From Collinsella aerofaciens (lineage in GTDB: Bacteria > Actinomycetota > Coriobacteriia > Coriobacteriales > Coriobacteriaceae): a stretch of DNA of 64,000 nucleotides. Positions 9,303 to 17,880 of the stretch are shown here, piece after piece (position 1 is the first letter of the stretch; each line of letters opens with the position of its first letter). Position numbers and translations under genes: made by a program. The notes below the pieces were generated by a model. The model did not search any database, was not told where the DNA came from, and was given only the letters and a program-made list of their open reading frames with translations. Location: positions 76,197 through 140,196 of the forward strand of contig RQCP01000043.1 in NCBI GenBank assembly GCA_008668235.1. Reading direction: 5' to 3'.

Positions 9303-9517
9303 GGGCAAAAAACGTCAAATATGAGTACTGTCACAAGTCCTGTAACATTATTTATTTGCAAAATATGTAGTGTTACGCAACATATGCCCAAGTACTTAGC
9401 CGATAAACGTCTGCAATTTTTCCGCCGTAGGACGCCTGACGGCTAAATCGCCTTCTGAAGGCATGAAATCTCTGTAACTAAAATGGTAACAGTACTCATA
9501 TTTGCCATTTTTTGACC
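9303..9517. repeat. MITE-like element with about 34-bp terminal inverted repeats
   Basis: The outer segments 9303-9336 and 9484-9517 are inverted copies matching at about 29 of 34 positions. Their core (9316-9331 and 9489-9504) is a perfect 16-base inverted repeat, CAAATATGAGTACTGT. The roughly 147 bases between have no credible gene and contain further TGTTAC/GTAACA motifs. The layout is that of a small non-coding mobile or regulatory repeat. No target duplication is obvious. Confidence 0.65.
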
Positions 9518-9550
9518 ACAGGCCTTGCGATGATGCCGGGATCCGCACCC

Positions 9551-9581
9551 TGCCGGGTTCGAATCCCGGCATATCGGTAGC
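9551..9581 (+). pseudogene. Partial tRNA 3' end (T arm only)
   Basis: CCGGGTTCGAATCCCGG at 9553-9569 is a perfect T arm and loop, followed by a short acceptor-like tail. The preceding bases cannot form the D arm, anticodon arm or matching acceptor strand of a tRNA. It is probably a leftover fragment, possibly from recombination at a lost tRNA gene. Confidence 0.5.
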
Positions 9582-9613
9582 AAAAAGCCCGTCACCGCGG
9601 GGGTAACGGGCTT
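9582..9613 (-). terminator. Terminator downstream of tRNA-Glu
   Basis: On the minus strand, AAGCCCGT and ACGGGCTT (arms at 9606-9613 and 9585-9592) form an 8-base stem followed by five T residues. It lies directly downstream of the tRNA. Confidence 0.8.
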
Positions 9614-9624
9614 CTTAATTTAAA

Positions 9625-9701
9625 TGGTGCCCCCAGCGGGATTCGAACCCGCGATATCCACCTTGAAAGGGTGGCGTCCTTGGCCGCTAGACGATGGGGA
9701 C
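9625..9701 (-). tRNA. tRNA-Glu (anticodon UUC)
   Basis: The minus strand folds into a full cloverleaf. The acceptor is GTCCCCA paired with TGGGGGC. The D arm is present, the anticodon loop is CTTTCAA giving UUC, and the T arm is CGGGTTCGAATCCCG. The 3' CCA is encoded at 9625-9627. Confidence 0.96.
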
Positions 9702-9802
9702 AGCGGAAAAGAGTATAGCAGACTTTTTTGCCGGCGCGTATATCGTTGGCAAACTGGAAAACCACCACATAGGAGCTGGCTCTCTATCCCGATCTTCAAA
9801 TA

Positions 9803-9939
9803 TCTCAATCTGTAACATCTGGGCGGGCAAATCGGCTCTATCTGTTACAGATCGAGACAAAAGGCGGGCGTCGGGACGAACATCTCATTCTGTAACAGTA
9901 AGACGACTTTTAACGGTCTAGATGTTACAGATTGTGACA
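9803..9939. repeat. Cluster of four TCTGTAACA / TGTTACAGA motifs
   Basis: Copies at about 9804-9820 (plus), 9841-9852 (inverted), 9882-9898 (plus) and 9921-9939 (inverted) share the core CTGTAACA. The outermost pair forms a 15-base inverted repeat (CAATCTGTAACATC). The alternating orientation looks like paired hairpins or protein binding sites. The same TCTGTAAC core recurs near 22548. No gene lies here. Confidence 0.55.
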
Positions 9940-9959
9940 AATCGCTGGGATGGGTCAAA

Positions 9960-9994
9960 ACCACCACAAAGGTGCCTGTCCCCTTTGTGGTGGT
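9960..9994. repeat. Perfect 13-bp hairpin (REP-like) beyond murT-gatD
   Basis: ACCACCACAAAGG at 9960-9972 and its exact complement at 9982-9994 enclose a 9-base loop. It lies just past the murT-gatD stop codon. On the minus strand the stem is followed by TTTTGACCC, so it could act as a weak terminator. It also looks like a dispersed extragenic palindrome. Confidence 0.7.
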
Positions 9995-10000
9995 GAGGTG

Positions 10001-12178
10001 CTAGGGGAGGAGCTTCATGGCGGCGTCGTGGGCGGCGTGCTCGTAGGTGTCGTCGAGGGTTTTGAGCGGCAGCAGGGCCGTGGCCTGCGCATCGCCGCGG
10101 CGCTCGAGGGCATGGGCGATCAGCCAGTCGGCGAGTTCGGGGTTTTTGGGCAGCGCCGGCCCGTGCAGGTACGTGCCGATGACGCCCTTGTAGATCAGAC
10201 CCTCAAGGCCATCGTCGCCGTTGTTGCCGGTGCCCGCGACGACGGACGTTCCGAGCGGCGTTGCCTCCGCGTCGAGCAGGGTGCGACCTCCATGGTTCTC
10301 GAATCCCACAAAGGGCTCAGGTGCCAGATCGGTTTTGACGGCTACGTTGCCGATCAGGCGATCGGAGCCACGTACGGTTTCGGCGGCAATGACGCCCAGG
10401 CCCTCGATGCGATTTTCGCCCATATAGTACGAACGGCCGAGCAGCTGATAGCTGCCACAGATGGCAAGCAGCGAGCCGCCATCCTCAACATAGGCCGCGA
10501 CCTTGTCTTTTTGGGCGAGCAGCTCGTGTGCCACGGCTAGCTGGTCGCGGTCGGAGCCGCCACCCATCATGACGATATCGGCATCGGTCAAATCAAGCGT
10601 TTCGCCCATACGGACCTCGTCCACGCGCACGGGAATGCCACGCCAGGCGCAGCGGCGCTCGAGGGCGATGACGTTGCCGCCGTCGCCGTAGAGGTTAAGG
10701 GCATCGGGATACAGGTAGACGATGCGCAGCGGGCGCGAAAGCTCGACTGGCGCGATACCGACAGGAAGAGCGCTGCCGTCGGCACGGGCTACGGCGCGCC
10801 CAGCAACAGCGTCGGCGGTGGCGCCTTTCAGCCCGTCGAGCTCCTTGACCAGCGGCGGGAAGGCCGTGTAGTTGGCGACGGCGTAGAAGGTGTCATCGGC
10901 GGCCTCGTCTGCCACGGCGCCAATTGCCTGCGCGACGTCCGAGATAATCGCGGCATCGATGCCGGCGTACTTGAGGCGCACCTGCATGTCGTGCGCGCGC
11001 GTGCCTCCGGCAAAGGCGACAAGACCCGGCGTGTCGGCGATGCGCTCAAAGTCGACGTCGTAGATCCACGATACATCGTGGCCGTCGGCGTCGTTGTCGT
11101 TGAGGAAGAAAGCGCAGAGTCTGCCGCCTGCCGTCTTGATGGACTGGATTTGTCGATCGAAGCCTACGGGATTCTTAGCCAGGTTGGCCTCGATGGTGCG
11201 GCCGGCGATATCCCAGCGGCCCATGCGTCCGCCGGCGGGGACGTAGGCGTCGAGCGTGGGCTGCAGGTGCGCCGTATCCACGCCTAACTCATGTGCGGCA
11301 AAGAATGCAGCGGCAACGTTGTAGACCATGTACAGGCCGTTGTAGCGTGTGGCGATGTGTACGGCAGCCGCGTCGGGCGCAGATCCAAAGACCAGGTCGA
11401 AGCCGTAGCCGTCGCAGCCGAGCTTCACGTCCGTCACGCGACGGACAAGCGCAGGGCGGGCCCAGCCGCACGAGGGGCAATGGTAGGCGCCGAGCTGGCC
11501 GTATTGCACGTAGTCATACTCCAGCGGTGCGTTGCACTGTGAGCAAAAACGTGAGTCGCTAATGCGGTCGGACTCGGTGTTGGTGGCGCCGTCGATGCCA
11601 AAGGCAATACTCGCGTTGGGAACGCGCGCGGCAATCGAGGCACACAACGGGTCGTCGGCGTTGTAGATGAGCGTTGTCGTCGGAGAGAGCTCCAACGCAT
11701 GGGCGATGACGTCTTGGGTATGGTCGATCTCGCCATAGCGATCCAGCTGGTCGCGGAACAGGTTGAGCAGCACAAAGTACGTCGGCTTGAGCTTGGGCAG
11801 AACGCGTACGGTGTAGAGCTCGTCACACTCAAAAACGCCCACGCGCTTGCCGCTGCTGGTGTGCTTAAGGCCACTGCGGGCCTCGAGCAGCGCACCCACC
11901 ACGCCCGGCTCCATGTTGTTGCCGGCGCGGTTGCATACCACGGTGGCGCCGCTGGCGGCAACGGCGTCGGCGATGAGGTTGGAGGTGGTGGTCTTGCCAT
12001 TAGTACCCGTAATCACCACGCTGCGGTCGACAAGGCCAGCGAGGTCGCTCAGCAACTCGGGATCGATCTTCATGGCGATGCGGCCGGGGAGTACGCCGCC
12101 CTGGCGTTTGAGGACAGAGCGCAGTCCCCAGCGAGCGATATCGCTCGAGGTGCAGGCAAGAGATGAGCGGAGATTCAT
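10001..12178 (-). CDS. Fused lipid II amidating enzyme: MurT ligase plus GatD amidotransferase
   Basis: A 725-residue protein in one uninterrupted frame. Residues about 1-470 are a MurT-type Mur ligase, with the ATP loop VVITGTNGKTTT, the MurT-specific four-cysteine ribbon CSQCNAP...YHCPSC, and a C-terminal DUF1727 region. Residues about 485-725 are GatD, a class I glutamine amidotransferase with nucleophile Cys in LLAICGSYQLLG and His in GTYLHGPALPKNPELAD. MurT/GatD amidate the D-Glu of lipid II to D-isoglutamine. They are normally two separate proteins from adjacent genes, so the fusion is unusual. It is last in an operon with two hypothetical proteins. Confidence 0.9.
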   Translation of the reverse strand: MNLRSSLACTSSDIARWGLRSVLKRQGGVLPGRIAMKIDPELLSDLAGLVDRSVVITGTNGKTTTSNLIADAVAASGATVVCNRAGNNMEPGVVGALLEARSGLKHTSSGKRVGVFECDELYTVRVLPKLKPTYFVLLNLFRDQLDRYGEIDHTQDVIAHALELSPTTTLIYNADDPLCASIAARVPNASIAFGIDGATNTESDRISDSRFCSQCNAPLEYDYVQYGQLGAYHCPSCGWARPALVRRVTDVKLGCDGYGFDLVFGSAPDAAAVHIATRYNGLYMVYNVAAAFFAAHELGVDTAHLQPTLDAYVPAGGRMGRWDIAGRTIEANLAKNPVGFDRQIQSIKTAGGRLCAFFLNDNDADGHDVSWIYDVDFERIADTPGLVAFAGGTRAHDMQVRLKYAGIDAAIISDVAQAIGAVADEAADDTFYAVANYTAFPPLVKELDGLKGATADAVAGRAVARADGSALPVGIAPVELSRPLRIVYLYPDALNLYGDGGNVIALERRCAWRGIPVRVDEVRMGETLDLTDADIVMMGGGSDRDQLAVAHELLAQKDKVAAYVEDGGSLLAICGSYQLLGRSYYMGENRIEGLGVIAAETVRGSDRLIGNVAVKTDLAPEPFVGFENHGGRTLLDAEATPLGTSVVAGTGNNGDDGLEGLIYKGVIGTYLHGPALPKNPELADWLIAHALERRGDAQATALLPLKTLDDTYEHAAHDAAMKLLP

Positions 12179-12223
12179 GAAACCGTTCCTAACGTAAACG
12201 ACATGGTCGGGTCGAGTGCGTCA

Positions 12224-13267
12224 CTAAAATCCGTAGCGGCGCGCAAATTCCTGGGCAAGCTGCGATACATCTTCGCAGGCGTTGGCCCAGGGGGCAAAGT
12301 CGGGGGTGTCCGAGATAATGCCGTCGGCTTCCCAAACCGCCTGGTGCGAGAGGTCCCAGGGGTCGCGCGGCTCGGGTCGGCAGGGAAGGTACGGTGTCTG
12401 GTACATGGGATTCAGCAAGAAGAATGCGCCGCCCTCGCAGCGGTTAGCGAACTCACGCAGCGCACGCACCGCCGGACGCATCTTGTTCGTTTTGAACAAG
12501 AGGATGGTGCGGGCGAGCAGGTACCAGGGGGAGTTCTCGAGTGCATCAGCCCCGATCTCTTCCTCGAGCTGGTGAGCCAGGGCAAAAAAGCCGTCCTGGT
12601 CTTCCAGGCGAGCGAGGGCGAGCAACACGGTGCCTGCGGCTCGGGTGGGGTAGCCTTCCGCCTTAAGGACGCGGCGGGCGTAGTTGGCGGCAGCACGGTA
12701 GCGGGCGCTCGCCATGCACAGCTGCGAGATGGCCTCGAGCGTATGAAGCCACCCGATAAGAGCCGGCTCGCTCACGGTAAGTTCTGCTGCGGTGACACCG
12801 TCGGCCAAAACATTATTGGCCCAGTAGTGTGGGGCTTCCATGTCGAACCCGGGCACGCTTTGCTGCAGGTAATCGGCCGTGGTCGCCTCGAGCTTCATCA
12901 GGTCGCCCAGGCAGGCGTCGACGGGCGTGTCCGCCAAAATGATGGCGAGCAGCTGGGCATCGAGGACATGCGCATCGATGCGGACGATCTTGAGCAGCTC
13001 ATCACGCATATCGTCGAACAGGCGGTTGCGCGTCTGCTCGAACTCCTCGTCGCTGCCCATGTCCTCGATGCGATGGAGCTCGTCGAGCAGGTGGCGATGA
13101 ACACCGGCATAGGACAGCAGCGCCTGGGCATGCTCGGACTGCGCATACTTATGAGGGTTGACGCTCACGTCGTTATGGACAAGCTCGCGTGCTGCATCGG
13201 TGAGCTCGGGGTGCGACGCCAGATAGGTGCGCTCCAGGTAGGCGGGGATGTAGACGCTCGGATCCAT
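12224..13267 (-). CDS. Hypothetical helical-repeat protein
   Basis: I do not recognise a named family for this 347-residue protein (MDPSVYIPAYLERTYLA). It has no signal peptide or membrane segment. The middle, roughly 170-290, is rich in Ala and Leu in paired helices (ASARYRAAANYARRVLKAEG, ALARLEDQDGFFALAHQLEEE), like TPR-type repeats. Its ATG overlaps the stop of the upstream gene (TAATG), implying coupled translation and perhaps a shared complex. It lies 45 bases upstream of the murT-gatD start. Confidence 0.75.
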   Translation of the reverse strand: MDPSVYIPAYLERTYLASHPELTDAARELVHNDVSVNPHKYAQSEHAQALLSYAGVHRHLLDELHRIEDMGSDEEFEQTRNRLFDDMRDELLKIVRIDAHVLDAQLLAIILADTPVDACLGDLMKLEATTADYLQQSVPGFDMEAPHYWANNVLADGVTAAELTVSEPALIGWLHTLEAISQLCMASARYRAAANYARRVLKAEGYPTRAAGTVLLALARLEDQDGFFALAHQLEEEIGADALENSPWYLLARTILLFKTNKMRPAVRALREFANRCEGGAFFLLNPMYQTPYLPCRPEPRDPWDLSHQAVWEADGIISDTPDFAPWANACEDVSQLAQEFARRYGF

Positions 13268-14343
13268 TAGAGGTCTCCTCCCTTAAACGGCAGGCCCTGC
13301 TCGGCCGCCCGCAGTATGCGCTCGTCGATCTGGGAACGCACGATATCGTTGGTGGCGACCCAGGCGGCAAAACTGGCGTTGTCGGGGGCGCCCAGGCCCT
13401 CCTGCAGCACCGGCGTCGCCTCGGACAGCGCAAGGACAAGTTCGTCGGTGGAGCCCACACCCACGTTGACGCGGGCATAGACGCCATCGGGAAACTCGGT
13501 TTGGAAGTAGAGCGCCTCGGCTGCGTGCGGGCACGAACGCACAAGGATACGCAGGTAGTGTTCGGCACCCTCGTAGTCCAGCTCGCGCCAGGCAGCGCTC
13601 ATCAGCGCGATGAGCGTCCATGGGTCCAAGTCGCGCTCAGCGTCCTTGGGACGACGGCGCAGCGGCGTGTTGGCGAGATAGGGGACGGAGTGGGCAGAGC
13701 GAAAGCGCTTGAGTTCCTCGGCGGGGTATTCGAGCTTTGCCATGGCGAGCATCGCGGTGTGGCGGACACCAGCGGGGTCGTTGGGTGCAAAGTCCAAGCT
13801 GCGGTTTGCGGCTTCGAGCGACATGCGATAGCGGCCGCTAATGAGGGCGCGCGACGCAAGGGCGGCAAGCCAGCGCAGGTAGGGACGGCGGGTCAGGTCG
13901 CCTGCGGCCTCGCGCTCGTAGGGGTCCTGCGCCGAGGCGATCTTGAGTGCCAGGTCGTGCTCGACTTCATCGCGCTTGGATACCAAATACTGTACGTACT
14001 CCTCGTTGGAGCTGGCGGTGAGAGCGGTCAGCATGCGCTGAGCGTCCCAGTTGGCCGGATCGAGCGCGGCTGCCTCGCGGAGCATGTTCTCGGCAGCTGC
14101 CTCTTCTTGCTCGGCCTGGGTATCGTCAGGGATAAAGGGAATGCGGTAGTCGACGGCCTCGACCACCTTGGCAATGAGGTGCCCGGCGCGGTCGCGGTCG
14201 TGCACGATGAGCGGTGCGGGGTTGCGGGTGAATTGTTCCATCAGATGCTCTACGGCGGCAGCGTCGGTGAGCGGGATATTGTCGCGGCGCAAGGCCTCAA
14301 GAACGAGGCGATGGCAATCCTCTTGAATGGGATCGAATGCCAT
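13267..14343 (-). CDS. Hypothetical helical-repeat protein, first gene of the murT-gatD operon
   Basis: A 358-residue protein starting MAFDPIQEDCHRL with a GGAGG site six bases upstream; the longer in-frame start has no such site. No family is recognised. The sequence is soluble and mostly helical. TPR-like stretches (LISGRYRMSLEAANRSLDFAPNDPAG, LDYEGAEHYLRILVRSCPHAAEALYF) resemble those of its downstream partner, suggesting paralogues. Stop and start codons overlap with that partner. Genomic linkage to peptidoglycan amidation is the only functional hint. Confidence 0.75.
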   Translation of the reverse strand: MAFDPIQEDCHRLVLEALRRDNIPLTDAAAVEHLMEQFTRNPAPLIVHDRDRAGHLIAKVVEAVDYRIPFIPDDTQAEQEEAAAENMLREAAALDPANWDAQRMLTALTASSNEEYVQYLVSKRDEVEHDLALKIASAQDPYEREAAGDLTRRPYLRWLAALASRALISGRYRMSLEAANRSLDFAPNDPAGVRHTAMLAMAKLEYPAEELKRFRSAHSVPYLANTPLRRRPKDAERDLDPWTLIALMSAAWRELDYEGAEHYLRILVRSCPHAAEALYFQTEFPDGVYARVNVGVGSTDELVLALSEATPVLQEGLGAPDNASFAAWVATNDIVRSQIDERILRAAEQGLPFKGGDL

Positions 14344-14843
14344 GGGGCCTCCTTTGCTGCGGTTAGGGTTCAAATGTTTCTATATAAGGTTCTAGTTTAC
14401 CCGCATGTGGCACACCGGGGGTGCCGCACTTGGACTTGCACCTTTGCACCACGAAGACGGATGTCGCACAAATGTCGGCACCTTGGACGACCGAGTGGTA
14501 TCACGGTGCCGCAAACGGTCGATTTTTGGCGGCGAACGGTGCATATTTTGGAGGGGCACGGTCCTGCCCGGGATATGTAGTCAACCTTGATAAAACGTTT
14601 GCCCAGCTTGGGAGTATGAATGCCGCACAAGGGTCTTCAGGGATAGAAAAAACGTTTCATCATTGGCGGCTTTAGGTGAATAACTGACCAACCAGAACGG
14701 TAAAATAGTGTTTGTCTGAGCGTTGAGACGTTTAGACATCGCGCATTGTCATCGCCGGCAACGCGCAAACCGGTCCTAACGGAGCCAATTGGGTGCTCCG
14801 TTATATACGCAAGTCTAAGAGGGGCTTGTTTAGGAGGCACAGT
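14344..14843. promoter_or_regulatory. 500-base spacer upstream of the alcohol dehydrogenase
   Basis: This spacer holds the divergent control regions of the murT-gatD operon and the alcohol dehydrogenase. A hairpin with 8-base arms (AACGGAGC/GCTCCGTT, 14778-14802) lies about 40 bases before the start codon and may shape the leader. A TAAAAT box at 14701-14706 could be a -10 element but has no good -35. Several short GGCAC/GTGCC repeats occur around 14400-14520. No gene was found. Confidence 0.4.
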
Positions 14844-16067
14844 ATGGGACGTTTTACCAATCCTCGCGATCTGTACTTTGGTGAGGGCGCTCGCCACGAG
14901 GTGAAGAACCTCAAGGGTAAGAAGGCCATCATCGTTTCTGGCGGCAGCTCTATGCGCCGCGGCGGGTTCCTGCAGGACGTTGAGGCCGACCTCAAAGAGG
15001 CCGGCATGGAGGTCAAGCTGTTCGAGGGCGTCGAGTCCGATCCTTCCATCGAGACCGTCATGAAGGGCGCAGCCGCTATGCGCGACTTCGAGCCCGACTG
15101 GATTGTTGCTATCGGCGGCGGTTCGCCCATCGATGCTGCTAAGGCCATGTGGGTCTTCTACGAGTATCCCGAGGAGTCCTTCGACAACATTATCCAGCCG
15201 TTCAGCTTCCCCGAGCTGCGTCAGAAGGCTCACTTCTGCGCCATTTCCTCTACCTCCGGCACTGCTACCGAGGTCACCGCATTCTCCGTCATCACGGATT
15301 ACGAAAAGGGCATCAAGTATCCGCTGGCCGACTTCAACATCACCCCTGATGTCGCCATCGTCGACCCCGAGCTCACCTACACCATGCCCGCCAAGCTGTG
15401 CGCTCACACCGGCATGGATGCTCTGACCCACTGCATGGAGGCCTACGTTTCCACCTGCGCCTCTATGTTCACCGACGCCAACGCTCTGCACGGCATCCGC
15501 GAGATCGTCGAGTGGCTGCCCAAGTCCTATGCTGGCGACCATGAGGCCCGTCAGCACATGCACGAGGCTCAGTGCATCGCCGGTATCGCCTTCTCCTCGG
15601 GCCTGCTCGGCATCGTTCACTCCATGGCTCACAAGACCGGTGCTGCCTTTGAGAACGGCCACATCATCCACGGTGCTGCTAACGCCATGTACCTGGGCAA
15701 GGTCATCCAGTGGAACTCCAAGGACCCGCGTGCTGCCGAGCGTTACGCTTACGTGGCCAAGGAGATCCTGCACCTTCCCGGCGAGACCAACGAGGAGCTC
15801 ATCGCTGCGCTCGTCCAGAAGATCCGCGACCTCAACGACCAGCTCAACATTCCGCAGTCCATCAAGGATTACGCGAATGGTGGCGTGAAGGTCGACGCCG
15901 AGAACCCGCAGATGGTTTCCGAGGAGGAGTTCCTCGCCAAGCTGCCCGAGATCGCCGCGAACGCCGAGCAGGACGCCTGCACGCCCGAGAACCCGCGTGA
16001 GACCAAGGCTGCTGACTTCGAGAAGATCCTCAAGGCCTGCTACTACGACACCGACATCGATTTCTAA
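14844..16067 (+). CDS. Iron-containing alcohol dehydrogenase
   Basis: A 407-residue group III alcohol dehydrogenase, starting MGRFTNPRDLYFGEG after a strong AGGAGG site. Typical elements are the NAD-binding IGGGSPIDAAKAMW, the SGTATEVTAFSVI segment, and metal ligands in GMDALTHCMEA, GIVHSMAHKTGA and NGHIIHG. Such enzymes interconvert aldehydes or ketones and alcohols in fermentation, often as butanol or 1,3-propanediol type dehydrogenases. The substrate cannot be decided. It has its own terminator, and gldA follows in the same direction, so redox balancing or glycerol metabolism is plausible. Confidence 0.9.
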   Translation: MGRFTNPRDLYFGEGARHEVKNLKGKKAIIVSGGSSMRRGGFLQDVEADLKEAGMEVKLFEGVESDPSIETVMKGAAAMRDFEPDWIVAIGGGSPIDAAKAMWVFYEYPEESFDNIIQPFSFPELRQKAHFCAISSTSGTATEVTAFSVITDYEKGIKYPLADFNITPDVAIVDPELTYTMPAKLCAHTGMDALTHCMEAYVSTCASMFTDANALHGIREIVEWLPKSYAGDHEARQHMHEAQCIAGIAFSSGLLGIVHSMAHKTGAAFENGHIIHGAANAMYLGKVIQWNSKDPRAAERYAYVAKEILHLPGETNEELIAALVQKIRDLNDQLNIPQSIKDYANGGVKVDAENPQMVSEEEFLAKLPEIAANAEQDACTPENPRETKAADFEKILKACYYDTDIDF

Positions 16068-16088
16068 TCGACTCTTGTTATCGTAACG

Positions 16089-16129
16089 AGGGGCTCCGCA
16101 CGTATCTGTACGGAGCCCCTTTCTTTTTT
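16089..16129 (+). terminator. Intrinsic terminator of the alcohol dehydrogenase
   Basis: AGGGGCTCCG...CGGAGCCCCT arms (16089-16098 and 16111-16120) are followed by a T-rich tract. Confidence 0.9.
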
Positions 16130-16145
16130 AGAGAATGGGATAGTT

Positions 16146-17246
16146 ATGGCTGCAATTTTCAATAGCCCCAGCAAGTACATCCAGGGTCCGGATGAGCTGG
16201 CCAAGCTCGGCTCCTATGTCGAGCCGCTCGGTGCTAAGGCCCTCGTCATCGTGACACCTTCGGGCAAGAAGCGCGTCGGTGCCAAGATCGAGGGCGGTTT
16301 TGCCGAGGCCAAGGCCGAGCTGCTGTTTGAGGACTTTAACGGCGAGTGCTCCAAGGGTGAGGTCGATCGCCTGGTTGCGCTCGCTCGCGACAACGGTTGC
16401 GATATCGTCGTCGGCGTCGGTGGCGGCAAGATCCTCGACACCGCGAAGGCCGTCGCCTACTACCTGGAGTCCCCGGTTATCATTTGCCCCACCATTGCTT
16501 CGACCGATGCCCCGTGTTCGGCGCTTTCGGTGCTTTATACCGATGACGGCCAGTTCGACAAGTACCTCTTCCTTAAGGCAAACCCCAATATTGTCCTTAT
16601 GGATACGACGGTTATCGCGGCGAGCCCGGTGCGCCTGACGGTTTCCGGCATGGGCGATGCGCTCGCAACCTATTTCGAGGCCCAGGCAACGCACGATGCC
16701 GACGGCGGCACCTGCGCTGGCGGCAAGGGCGGCATGGCCGGTCTGGCGCTTGCCAAGCTCTGCTACGAGACGCTTATGGCCGATGGCGTTAAGGCCAAGG
16801 TTGCGCTGGAGAAGGGTGCGCTCACGCCTGCCGTCGAGCATATCATCGAGGCAAACACGCTGCTCTCCGGCATCGGCTTTGAGAGCTCGGGCCTTGCTGC
16901 TGCTCATGCCATCCACAATGGCCTGACGATGCTGCCCGAGTGCCACGGCATGTATCACGGCGAGAAGGTCGCCTTTGGCACTATCGTCCAGCTGGTACTC
17001 GAGGATGCTCCGACTGAGAAACTCGAGGAAGTCTTGGGCTTCTGCATTGAGCTGGGCCTGCCGGTCACGATGAAGGAACTTGGCGTTGCCGAGCTTACGC
17101 GCGAGCAGGCCATGATTGTTGCCGAGGCCGCCTGCGCGCCCGATGACACCATGTGCAACATGCCGTTTGAGGTGACGCCCGAGATGGTCGCCAACGCCAT
17201 CCTGGGTGCCGACGCACTGGGTCACTACTACCTTATGGATGAGTAA
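16146..17246 (+). CDS. gldA: Glycerol dehydrogenase
   Basis: A 366-residue NAD-dependent enzyme that oxidises glycerol to dihydroxyacetone. It follows the GldA pattern throughout: SPSKYIQGPDELAKLG at the N-terminus, GVGGGKILDTAKA for the dinucleotide, and PTIASTDAPCSALSV. The zinc ligands sit in GMGDALATYFEA (Asp), AHAIHNGL (His) and MYHGEKVAFG (His). The upstream dehydrogenase and this gene are separated by a terminator. A second, broken gldA-like frame follows it. Confidence 0.95.
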   Translation: MAAIFNSPSKYIQGPDELAKLGSYVEPLGAKALVIVTPSGKKRVGAKIEGGFAEAKAELLFEDFNGECSKGEVDRLVALARDNGCDIVVGVGGGKILDTAKAVAYYLESPVIICPTIASTDAPCSALSVLYTDDGQFDKYLFLKANPNIVLMDTTVIAASPVRLTVSGMGDALATYFEAQATHDADGGTCAGGKGGMAGLALAKLCYETLMADGVKAKVALEKGALTPAVEHIIEANTLLSGIGFESSGLAAAHAIHNGLTMLPECHGMYHGEKVAFGTIVQLVLEDAPTEKLEEVLGFCIELGLPVTMKELGVAELTREQAMIVAEAACAPDDTMCNMPFEVTPEMVANAILGADALGHYYLMDE

Positions 17247-17260
17247 ACTAAGGTAAGGAA

Positions 17261-17295
17261 GGGGCAAAGCCGACAGATGGCTTTGCCCCTTTTTT
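17261..17295 (+). terminator. Intrinsic terminator of gldA
   Basis: GGGGCAAAGCC and GGCTTTGCCCC form a perfect 11-base stem followed by six T residues. Confidence 0.93.
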
Positions 17296-17372
17296 GCTAT
17301 GGTGCAAAGTGGCCTGTCTCCAATGCACAAGTTGGTGCAGAGGGCAGGTTACTTTGCGCCAATCGTTGTTTG

Positions 17373-17729
17373 ATGAAGGGCGGATTCTCGTATGGCGCTC
17401 CCATGGTTTATGGCGGTCCGGGCCGGTATGTTCAGGGGCCGGGAGAGCTCTCGCGTCAAGGCAGATTTCTGTCATGGCTGGGGTGCTCCGCCTATGTCCT
17501 GTTTGACCAAGGCACCGAGGATCGACTGTGCAAACAGATCGTCGATGGATTTCTGGGCGAAGATCTAAGCGAGCCGTTCTTTAAGATTTATGACGGTCCG
17601 TGCAGCGAGATTTCCGATGTCGACCTGCAAGGTGTTGCAAATGCGGTCTTTAGTAACGAACGTAACATGGCCAACGAGCAGGCCAAGGTGACCAAACAGA
17701 AGCTCGTGCAGCTCATGTGCGAGGCATAG
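17373..17729 (+). pseudogene. Truncated gldA-like gene (N-terminal part)
   Basis: The 118-residue frame contains GGPGRYVQGPGELSRQGRFLSWLG and DGPCSEISDVDLQGVA, which align with the first 80 or so residues of glycerol dehydrogenase. It then diverges into an unrelated tail (NMANEQAKVTKQKLVQLMCEA) and stops. The NAD-binding GGG loop and all zinc ligands are missing, so it cannot be a working dehydrogenase. The start is uncertain (17373 or 17403). It is probably the relic of a duplicated gldA, although a short expressed protein cannot be excluded. Confidence 0.6.
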
Positions 17730-17880
17730 CTTGGCGCTTGATCGACCTTGTGCAATCGGGGCGGCGATAAGCCATGGGCTATTTGCCGCAAAGATGCGCC
17801 GTGTGTAATTTACCCGAGGCGTGGGCCGATGGCGTATCATTATCTCTTGCTTGTTTGCACTGCTCAGGGAGGGGCCGCCC

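Noticed and set aside
9803..9939. CTGTAACA cluster considered as CRISPR
   Set aside because: Motifs are short, alternate in orientation and are irregularly spaced.
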